Positions 1 to 5,183 of a stretch of 8,464 nucleotides of DNA are shown one piece after another. The translations under genes and the position numbers were made by a program. The notes under the pieces are model-generated. The model was not told where the DNA came from, searched no databases, and saw only the letters and a list, made by a program, of their open reading frames with translations. Origin of the DNA: an uncultured Collinsella sp. Lineage in GTDB: Bacteria > Actinomycetota > Coriobacteriia > Coriobacteriales > Coriobacteriaceae. The DNA lies in NCBI GenBank assembly GCA_902478875.1, contig CABSMZ010000075.1, positions 1 through 8,464 of the forward strand, read 5' to 3'. Position 1 is the first letter of the stretch; the number at the start of each line of letters is the position of its first letter.

Positions 1-4
1 GCTC

Positions 5-46
5 GCTCGCTGTCGTGTGCTCAGCCTGCGTCGTTACCATGGTCCA
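5..46. repeat. Possible degenerate copy of the 3317-3357 intergenic sequence
   Basis: Bases 5-15 (GCTCGCTGTCG) are identical to 3317-3327. With one single-base gap, the following bases up to 46 match 3328-3357 at about 20 of 30 positions, including a shared CCATG.TCCA near the end. This suggests a tail of the same kind of intergenic repeat that sits after the RGG gene. The alternative is that bases 3-50 are the last 15 codons of a plus-strand gene ending in TAG at 48-50. The window edge prevents a decision. Confidence 0.3.
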
Positions 47-89
47 TTAGGGACGGAGGAAAACAGATCATTTTCCTTGACTCGCGGAA

Positions 90-500
90 CTAGATCACGA
101 TTCCGCAGCAATGATCGATTTCGTGCTGGATGATCTCGGCGGTGTAGCCCGAGAAGTTTTTGATGCGGTGGACGAAGTTCTCGTCCAAATACTCCACCTT
201 AATGCGGCGATAGCGGGTACAGGGACGCTCGCCGATCAGCGAGAGACATCCTTCGCTCGTCTGATAGGCATTGACCTGCTCAAGAATTTGAGGGTTGTAC
301 ATCAGGAGCGCCCTGTTGCCGTCCTTTACGCAGATGATGCGTTTGCGCACACCGATCATGTTGGCGGCGAGCCCCACGCACTCGTGTTCATGTTCGTGGA
401 GCGTATCCAGGAGGTCTTGCCCGGTCACGGCGTCGTCGGGCCCCGCGTCTTCGGAAGGTAGACGCAAAAAGAACTCGGATTTCATGATGGGCTTAATCAT
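90..500 (-). CDS. def: Peptide deformylase, short form (136 aa)
   Basis: This enzyme removes the N-formyl group from nascent proteins in the cytoplasm and needs a bound metal. The three family motifs appear in order: GLAANMIG at residues 43-50 (motif I), EGCLS at 83-87 (motif II, metal ligand C85) and QHEIDH at 125-130 (motif III, ligands H126 and H130, catalytic E127). The protein ends six residues after motif III, so it is a short form lacking the C-terminal extension of the roughly 150-190 aa enzymes. Motif I is non-canonical: the usual GxGLAAxQ glutamine is replaced by M48 and the first glycine by C41. The start at 500 is supported by GAGGAG (complement of 507-512) six bases upstream. The gene is divergent from the exporter. 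The family is clear. Whether it is the housekeeping deformylase or a paralogue cannot be told here. Confidence 0.88.
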   Translation of the reverse strand: MIKPIMKSEFFLRLPSEDAGPDDAVTGQDLLDTLHEHEHECVGLAANMIGVRKRIICVKDGNRALLMYNPQILEQVNAYQTSEGCLSLIGERPCTRYRRIKVEYLDENFVHRIKNFSGYTAEIIQHEIDHCCGIVI

Positions 501-705
501 GGCGGGCTCCTCATGTCTTATGCTTTCGTGGACTTTTAATAATAGCGCGGAAGGAAAGCTGCGCGTCCGCGTTACAATCTTTCAACGTTGGACCATGTTG
601 CCAGATTCGTCGTGTACGGCGTCTGGCGTAAGTCTAGGGCTCATTTTTCGCCCTGGACCGTTCCTCTGGGGCGATGCGACTGTCGTTCCAAGAGGAAGGA
701 AATGC
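501..705. promoter_or_regulatory. Divergent spacer between deformylase and exporter
   Basis: This 205-bp region must hold the promoters of both divergent genes. An AT-rich patch at 535-544 could supply a minus-strand -10 (TATTAT, complement of 539-544). TACAAT at 574-579 could be a plus-strand -10, but neither has a convincing -35. A stem-loop at 634-656 (CTAGGGC and GCCCTGG with a 9-base T-rich loop, one G-T pair) lies about 50 bases before the exporter start. It has no T-tract, so it is more likely an operator or leader hairpin than a terminator. Confidence 0.3.
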
Positions 706-2121
706 ATGGGGAGCAAATCTCAGCAACAAGTTCAAGTAACGCCATCGGCCTCTGCGGCGATTCTCGTCGTAATGTATATTGCAGCCTTTGTTGCCGCGTT
801 TAACGAGAACATCATTAACGTGGCGTTGCACGACATTATGGCAGCCTTTTCGGTGAGTGCCACCACGGCACAGTGGCTCGTCTCGGGCTACATGATCGTG
901 ACGTCGATTTTTACGGCCATCATGGCCTTCCTGTCCGGCCGTTTCTCGACGCGCAAGCTGTTGTTTTTCGCATGCGGATGTATGGTCGCCGGCGAAGTCC
1001 TGTGTCTGATCGCTCCGTCGTTTAGCGTTTTGCTGCCAAGTCGTATTTTGCAGGCTGCGGGATCGGGCATCTTGTTTCCGCTCATGATGAACGTGGTGCT
1101 GTCTTGCGCCCCGCGCGAGAAGCTCGGTCTGTATCTGAGCCTGGGTGGTGCCTGCATTACGCTAGGGCCGGCGTTTGGACCTGTGATCAGCGGTCTTATG
1201 TGCACGTTGTTTGGCTGGAGGGCGGTGTTCGTAGTGCCGCTGGTGGGCGGCGTTGTGGTCGCTGCGGCGGGCGTAAAGCTTGTTCAGAATGTCGGAGAGC
1301 GCTCGAACACCACGCTTGACATTCTGTCGGTTGTTTTGCTCGCCGCCGGCATTACGGCATTTGTGTATTCCGTAGGCGAGTTCTCGACCAATCTGATTGC
1401 CGGCATCGTGGCTCTTTTCGCCGCCATTGTGCTGCTCGGCCTGTTTGCGGCCCGTCAGCTCAAGCTCGAGCATCCGGTGCTTAACGTGCGTCCCATGGCG
1501 AGCTTTCGCTTTTGGCCTGCGTGTTTGCTTGTGGTGGTGTCGATGATGACGACGTTCTCGATGAGTGTTTTGTTGCCGCTCTATTTTGAAGGTGCCTACG
1601 GCATGACCGCACTTGTTGCGGGCCTGCTCATTTTGCCGGCGATTGCCTGCAACGCCGTGACCTCGATTGTGGGCGGACGCGTGATGGACGCCCGTGGCGC
1701 ATGGCCGCTGCTGCCGGTCGGCTTTGCCCTGATTGCCGTGGGGCAGACTGCAATCTCGATGACGGCGGCAAGCATGAACATCGGCGTCGTCGTGGCGCTG
1801 ACCGTTGTGGTGTATGCCGGAGTCGGCCTGGTGCTGAGCCCCTCGCAGACGGCCGGCTTGGAGACGCTTCCTGCCGCTGAGCATCCTCACGGAACGGCAT
1901 TGCTTAACACGTGGAATATGATTGCCGCGTCGTTTGGCCCGTCGCTGTTTATCGGTCTGCTCTCGAGTTCTGCGGCGACCGCCGGCGCGGCTGGCGTTGC
2001 GACGGACGTTGCCCAGGCGATTGGATTTGCGGCTGCCGTGCGTGTGGCGGCTGTAATTGCCGTGGTCGGGTTCGTGGCGTCGCTGGTGTACGCTCGTCGC
2101 GAGTCGCACATGTCGCATTAA
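706..2121 (+). CDS. MFS transporter, DHA2 (EmrB/QacA-like) family
   Basis: This is an inner-membrane proton-driven antiporter of the 14-helix drug:H+ class. About 14 hydrophobic segments can be read along its 471 residues. TM1 carries NENIINVAL, matching the DHA2 signature that usually begins with Asp; here Asn is followed by Glu. Residues 75-84 (FLSGRFSTRK) are motif A of the TM2-TM3 loop, with its acidic residue missing. Residues 147-163 (GGACITLGPAFGPVISG) are antiporter motif C in TM5. The ATG at 706 is chosen because AGAGGAAGGA (691-700) precedes it and the hydrophobic protein begins soon after. The same frame is open upstream to 295, but that stretch overlaps the deformylase antisense and has no transporter character. 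The substrate cannot be inferred from sequence. It is followed after 152 bp by the RGG-protein gene with no strong terminator between. Confidence 0.9.
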   Translation: MGSKSQQQVQVTPSASAAILVVMYIAAFVAAFNENIINVALHDIMAAFSVSATTAQWLVSGYMIVTSIFTAIMAFLSGRFSTRKLLFFACGCMVAGEVLCLIAPSFSVLLPSRILQAAGSGILFPLMMNVVLSCAPREKLGLYLSLGGACITLGPAFGPVISGLMCTLFGWRAVFVVPLVGGVVVAAAGVKLVQNVGERSNTTLDILSVVLLAAGITAFVYSVGEFSTNLIAGIVALFAAIVLLGLFAARQLKLEHPVLNVRPMASFRFWPACLLVVVSMMTTFSMSVLLPLYFEGAYGMTALVAGLLILPAIACNAVTSIVGGRVMDARGAWPLLPVGFALIAVGQTAISMTAASMNIGVVVALTVVVYAGVGLVLSPSQTAGLETLPAAEHPHGTALLNTWNMIAASFGPSLFIGLLSSSAATAGAAGVATDVAQAIGFAAAVRVAAVIAVVGFVASLVYARRESHMSH

Positions 2122-2273
2122 TGTGTGCACATAGATTCTGCAGCTAGATTGGATGGCGACACCATAAACTAATGGACGTTTTGCCGAGAGGCATGAATGT
2201 TTAAAGCGCAAAGAGTGCGCGACGGGCCCCGCGAATGGGGCGATGATGCCCGAGAGGGCCAAGAAGGAGTCTC
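2122..2273 (+). promoter_or_regulatory. Leader/promoter region of the RGG-protein gene
   Basis: This 152-bp spacer has no visible ORF. It holds a short palindrome (TGTGCACA, 2123-2130), GCGC-aaagagt-GCGC around 2206-2220, and a GCCCC-gcgaat-GGGGC stem-loop at 2226-2241. The ribosome binding site AAGGAG (2264-2269) ends four bases before the ATG. The GC-rich hairpins just ahead of the ribosome binding site suggest a structured 5' leader. I cannot assign a promoter with confidence. Confidence 0.3.
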
Positions 2274-3173
2274 ATGTCCGAGAACGAAGAGATCATGAAC
2301 GAGACCGAGAACGAGACCATGGCTGCCGAGGTCGAGGCAGTCGAGACCGTGGAGACCGAAGCTGCCGAGGTTGAGGCTGCTGACGAGGTTTCCGCCGAGG
2401 AGGAGGCCGAGGTTGTCGAGGCCGCCGTTGATTACGATGACGAAGAGCTGATGGACAAGATGCAGAAGGCCGCCCGCCTGCTGCGTAGCCGTCGCTTTGC
2501 TATTTCCAAGGAGGAGGAGGCCAAGGCCGAGCGCATGGCGAACATCGAGCGCGCCATCAAGCTCCTTGACCTCAAGCCCAAGATGGAGCAGAAGGAAATG
2601 TCCGACCTGCTGGGCATGCGCCTTCGTGAGCTCGATGGTCTGATGGCCGAGGCCGAGGCTGCCGATCTGGTCGGCCGCATCGACGACGCCGAGGGCGATA
2701 TGCGCAAGATCGTTGTCTTCGCTGCCGAGGATGCCGCTGAGGGCCTGGTCGAGCTTGCCAACAAGAAGGAGAAGCTCCTGCCCGAGCTTTCTTACGAGGA
2801 GGCCACCGAGCTGATGGCCGCTCTCGATAAGGTTATCGCTCCGCTCGTCGCCATGGGCCTGGACGAGGACCGCGGTCCTCGCGGCGGTCGTGACGATCGC
2901 GGTGGCCGTGGCGGCGACCGTGGCGGTCGCGGCGGCTTTGGCGATCGCGGTGGCCGTGGCGGTCGCGGTGGCGATCGCGGCGGCCGTGGCGGCTTTGGTG
3001 ACCGTGGCGGCGACCGTGGCGGTCGCGGCGGCTTTGGCGGCAACCGTGGTGGCTATGGCGATCGCGGCGGCAACCGTGGTGGCTTCGGCGGTAACCGTGG
3101 TAACGACCGCGGCGGTCGTGGTGGCGACCGTGGCGGCCGCAACGGCGGCGGCTTCCGCGGCAACCGCTTCTAG
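2274..3173 (+). CDS. MarR-like winged-helix protein with acidic N-terminus and RGG-repeat tail
   Basis: The 299 residues fall into three parts. Residues 1 to about 58 are strongly acidic (Glu, Ala, Val) and probably disordered. Residues about 88-155 read like a MarR-family winged helix: a helix (IERAIKLLDL), then a helix-turn-helix stretch (QKEMSDLLGMRLRELDGLMA), an AADLVGR turn, and a wing (DDAEGDMRKIVVF). Helices follow to about residue 197, as in the MarR dimerisation region. From R200 to the end is a 100-residue Gly/Arg tail with about 19 RGG triplets, interspersed with Asp, Asn, Phe and Tyr. RGG tails bind RNA and promote condensation in other proteins, for example some DEAD-box helicases and single-stranded-DNA binding proteins. 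Here the winged helix could instead mediate DNA or ribosome contact. AAGGAG precedes the start. No partner gene is adjacent. The domain reading is by eye and the function is unknown. Confidence 0.8.
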   Translation: MSENEEIMNETENETMAAEVEAVETVETEAAEVEAADEVSAEEEAEVVEAAVDYDDEELMDKMQKAARLLRSRRFAISKEEEAKAERMANIERAIKLLDLKPKMEQKEMSDLLGMRLRELDGLMAEAEAADLVGRIDDAEGDMRKIVVFAAEDAAEGLVELANKKEKLLPELSYEEATELMAALDKVIAPLVAMGLDEDRGPRGGRDDRGGRGGDRGGRGGFGDRGGRGGRGGDRGGRGGFGDRGGDRGGRGGFGGNRGGYGDRGGNRGGFGGNRGNDRGGRGGDRGGRNGGGFRGNRF

Positions 3174-3177
3174 TTGG

Positions 3178-3205
3178 GTTACGCGGTTTTACCAAACCGC
3201 GTAAC
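3178..3205 (+). terminator. Perfect 12-bp stem-loop just after the RGG-protein stop
   Basis: GTTACGCGGTTT (3178-3189) and AAACCGCGTAAC (3194-3205) are perfect complements around a TACC loop, starting four bases after the stop codon. There is no T-tract after the stem, so it may protect the mRNA 3' end or cooperate with the stronger terminator at 3248-3289 rather than terminate on its own. Confidence 0.4.
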
Positions 3206-3218
3206 TAGTTGACGCTGC

Positions 3219-3318
3219 GCGCCCACCAGAGCGACAACTTGTCATTCAAAGAGGACGGCATGACCAGAAGGTCTATGCCGTCCTCTTTTCATGCCAATTT
3301 GTTCGCTCTGGTGGGCGC
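3219..3318. repeat. 100-bp nested inverted repeat enclosing a terminator
   Basis: Outer arms GCGCCCACCAGAGCG (3219-3233) and CGCTCTGGTGGGCGC (3304-3318) are perfect 15-bp complements. A further CAA/TTG match on the inner side is offset by one extra base. The arms enclose the inner terminator hairpin, so the whole unit could fold as one long interrupted hairpin. It does not code for protein. It may be a small mobile intergenic element or a structured RNA 3' end. Confidence 0.7.
3248..3289 (+). terminator. Rho-independent terminator, probably bidirectional
   Basis: AAAGAGGACGGCAT (3248-3261) pairs with ATGCCGTCCTCTTT (3275-3288). Inside this, GACC/GGTC pairs around an AGAA loop with one bulged T (3274). 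TTTT follows on the plus strand and a TTT run ends the stem on the minus strand. It would end transcripts of the RGG gene and could also stop read-through from pdxT. Confidence 0.85.
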
Positions 3319-3371
3319 TCGCTGTCGGTGCCAAAACATCGACATTGCCATGATCCAGACCTGCTAAAAGA

Positions 3372-3425
3372 TAGTCGTTGGGGACGTTCTTGTTTGACTA
3401 GTCGTTTAAGAACACCCAACGACTA
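3372..3425. repeat. Imperfect palindrome (17 paired bases, small internal loop)
   Basis: TAGTCGTTGGG (3372-3382) and GTTCTT (3386-3391) on the left match AAGAAC (3408-3413) and CCCAACGACTA (3415-3425) on the right. The two blocks are separated by GAC on one side and a single A on the other. The 16-base loop contains the 8-bp palindrome GACTAGTC and repeats TAGTCGTT from the left arm. No T-tract follows. Confidence 0.65.
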
Positions 3426-3431
3426 CATAGC

Positions 3432-3499
3432 ATGAGAGTGGATAATCTCCCGGTTTGAGCCTGCATTCAAGTTCAAAGTGGGAGATTATCCACTCTCAT
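3432..3499. repeat. Perfect 20-bp inverted repeat with 28-base loop
   Basis: ATGAGAGTGGATAATCTCCC (3432-3451) is perfectly repeated in inverse at 3480-3499. The loop can add a short TTTGA/TCAAA stem (3454-3458 with 3473-3477). TTTGTT follows on the plus strand. It lies 40 bases beyond the pdxT stop and six bases from the preceding palindrome. A perfect 20-bp match over 68 bp is unlikely by chance and suggests a recent insertion or a selected structure. Confidence 0.7.
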
Positions 3500-3539
3500 T
3501 TGTTATGTGCCCGAAAATCCACGCTCGTTTCTACTCTGC

Positions 3540-4127
3540 CTACATTTGTAGGAACAGTTCGTGGAGGCGGGTGTCTTCGTCGAGTTCGGGATGGAAGGTT
3601 ACGCCGAGCTGGCTGCCCTGACGGGCGGCGACGATACGGCCGTCGACTTCTGCTAGAGCCTCAGCGTCGCCGTGCACTTCGACGATGCGGGGCGCGCGGA
3701 TGAACGTCAGCGGCACTTCACCGTCGATGCCGGTTACCTGCCCCTTGGTTCGAAAGCTGCCGAGCTGTCTGCCGTAGGCATTGCGCTCGACAAGTACATC
3801 CATGGTTGCCAGGCGCGGCGTCCCCTTATCGTCGTGGGCGGCAAGGTCGCGCGCCAGCAGAATCAAGCCGGCGCAGGTGCCCAGGACGGGCATGCCTTCA
3901 GCGATACGGGCACGAAGCTCCTCGAGCATGCCGAGCTCGGCAAGCAGCTTCCCTTGAACGGTGGACTCGCCGCCGGGAAGTACCAGACGGTCAAAGTCCT
4001 GCTTCAAATCAGCCGCCTGCCTCAACTCTATACAGTGTGCGCCCAGCTCGGACAGCCTCGCCTCGTGCTCGGCAAAAGCGCCTTGGACCGCCAACACGGC
4101 GACCGTTTGGTCTGCATAATCACTCAT
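3540..4127 (-). CDS. pdxT: PLP synthase glutaminase subunit PdxT
   Basis: This class I glutamine amidotransferase hydrolyses glutamine and channels ammonia to PdxS for pyridoxal 5'-phosphate synthesis by the route that does not use deoxyxylulose phosphate. Its 195 residues match the family length. Visible motifs are VLAVQGAF at 11-18, PGGEST at 51-56, the nucleophile C85 in GTCAGL, and the catalytic pair H179 and E181 in FHPEL. RAPRI at 144-148 is also family-typical. The start at 4127 is supported by AAAGGA (complement of 4134-4139). It follows pdxS with a 20-bp gap, so the two should be co-transcribed and made in matched amounts. It converges on the RGG gene across the palindrome cluster. 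Confidence 0.97.
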   Translation of the reverse strand: MSDYADQTVAVLAVQGAFAEHEARLSELGAHCIELRQAADLKQDFDRLVLPGGESTVQGKLLAELGMLEELRARIAEGMPVLGTCAGLILLARDLAAHDDKGTPRLATMDVLVERNAYGRQLGSFRTKGQVTGIDGEVPLTFIRAPRIVEVHGDAEALAEVDGRIVAARQGSQLGVTFHPELDEDTRLHELFLQM

Positions 4128-4147
4128 GTGCGATCCTTTCTGCTGGA

Positions 4148-5038
4148 CTAGCGCCCGCGCTCCTCCATGATAATCTCGATCTCGTCGGCGTTGATGCCCA
4201 CCATGGCCTCGCCCAGGTCCTCCGAAAGCTCGGCAATGAGCTTGGCATCGGTGAAGTTTGCCACAGCCTTAACGATGGCGGCTGCGCGCTTGGCGGGGTC
4301 GCCACTCTTAAAGATGCCCGAGCCGACAAAGACGCCCTCGGCGCCCAGCTGCATCATCAGCGCGGCGTCAGCGGGGGTCGCTACGCCGCCGGCGGCAAAG
4401 TTCACCACGGGAAGCTTGCCCGTGGCATGGACCTCGCGGACCAGCTCGACCGGAACCTGCAGTTGCTTGGCTGCCTCAAAGAGCTCATCATCGCGTAAAG
4501 CAACAACGTCGCGGATCTGCTTTTGGATCTTGCGCATGTGACGCACAGCCTGAACGACGTCGCCCGTGCCCGGTTCGCCCTTGGTGCGAATCATCGTGGC
4601 GCCCTCGGCAACACGGCGCAGCGCTTCGCCCAGATCGCGGGCACCGCAGACAAACGGCACGTCAAACTGGGTCTTGTCGATATGGTAGACATCGTCGGCG
4701 GGGGAGAGAACCTCGGACTCGTCGATGTAGTCGATCTCGATGGCCTGCAGGACCTGCGCCTCGACGATGTGACCGATGCGGCACTTGGCCATGACGGGGA
4801 TGGAGACGGCCTCTTGAATGCCCTTGATCATCTTGGGGTCACTCATGCGCGAGACGCCGCCTGCGGCACGGATGTCGGCCGGGATGCGCTCGAGTGCCAT
4901 GACGGCGCAGGCGCCCGCCTCCTCGGCGATGCGTGCCTGCTCGGGCGTGGTGACGTCCATGATGACGCCGCCCTTGAGCATCTGCGCGAGCTCGCGATTG
5001 AGTTTGACGCGATCGGCCTTGCTGGTCTGTTCTGCCAT
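4148..5038 (-). CDS. pdxS: PLP synthase lyase subunit PdxS
   Basis: This subunit condenses ribose 5-phosphate, glyceraldehyde 3-phosphate and ammonia into pyridoxal 5'-phosphate, as a (beta/alpha)8 barrel that assembles into dodecamers bearing PdxT. With the chosen start it is 296 aa, the normal length. D28 in GGVIMD, K85 in PVMAKCRIGH and K153 in RTKGEPGTG correspond to the catalytic Asp and the two Schiff-base lysines. The phosphate-binding stretches VVNFAAGGVATPADAALM and VFVGSGIFKS are intact. Residues 30-31 are TT where many homologues have VN or IN. The ATG at 5038 is chosen because AAGGGAG (complement of 5044-5050) lies five bases upstream. The in-frame ATG at 5080 adds 14 residues not typical of the family. 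It is first in the pdxS-pdxT operon and divergent from the MocR regulator. Confidence 0.97.
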   Translation of the reverse strand: MAEQTSKADRVKLNRELAQMLKGGVIMDVTTPEQARIAEEAGACAVMALERIPADIRAAGGVSRMSDPKMIKGIQEAVSIPVMAKCRIGHIVEAQVLQAIEIDYIDESEVLSPADDVYHIDKTQFDVPFVCGARDLGEALRRVAEGATMIRTKGEPGTGDVVQAVRHMRKIQKQIRDVVALRDDELFEAAKQLQVPVELVREVHATGKLPVVNFAAGGVATPADAALMMQLGAEGVFVGSGIFKSGDPAKRAAAIVKAVANFTDAKLIAELSEDLGEAMVGINADEIEIIMEERGR

Positions 5039-5183
5039 GGTTGCTCCCTTGGTTGGCATGTGCATTGCTTGACGGAACATCCTATCGGGGAGCTGGGTAT
5101 GGCAAAATACTCAGTTTTCGAGATAATAATAAGGTCAGCTTAATACCAGATTGAACAGCTCGATAAGGTCAGGTGGCAAACTC
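5039..5183. promoter_or_regulatory. pdxS / MocR-regulator divergent control region with a 10-bp direct repeat
   Basis: ATAAGGTCAG occurs at 5129-5138 and again at 5163-5172, 34 bp apart (close to three helical turns). MocR-type regulators are known to bind direct repeats in such divergent spacers, so this is a good candidate operator. The second copy ends 11 bases before the regulator start codon and overlaps its ribosome binding site, which would suit autorepression. GTAT and ATAC flank GGCAAA at 5097-5110. Possible -10 elements such as GATAAT (5122-5127) lack good -35 partners. Confidence 0.5.

Noticed and set aside
634..656. Stem-loop before the exporter as a terminator
   Set aside because: Short stem with one G-T pair and no T-tract after it.
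295..705. Upstream in-frame extension of the exporter gene to base 295
   Set aside because: It overlaps the deformylase antisense, lacks transporter character, and the ATG at 706 has a good ribosome binding site.
1162..2262. Long minus-strand open frame opposite the exporter
   Set aside because: Composition rich in His, Arg and Gln is typical of the antisense of a GC-rich membrane protein gene; no motif or ribosome binding site.
2871..3170. Short regular repeats that could be taken for a CRISPR array
   Set aside because: The repeats are in-frame codons for RGG with no spacers of unique sequence.
2792..3204. Open frames opposite or shifted within the RGG tail (Pro/Ser/Arg-, His/Arg- or Ala/Val-rich)
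   Set aside because: They are by-products of the repeated CGTGGC units in the coding frame.
3455..3703. Plus-strand open frame starting inside the palindrome
   Set aside because: It is mostly antisense to pdxT and its start lies in the loop of the 3432-3499 palindrome.
5039..5080. Longer start for pdxS at 5080
   Set aside because: The added 14 residues are not family-like and the ATG at 5038 has a strong ribosome binding site.
5151..5183. TTG start at 5151 for the MocR gene
   Set aside because: The ATG at 5184 gives the usual MocR N-terminus and has AGGTGG at proper spacing.
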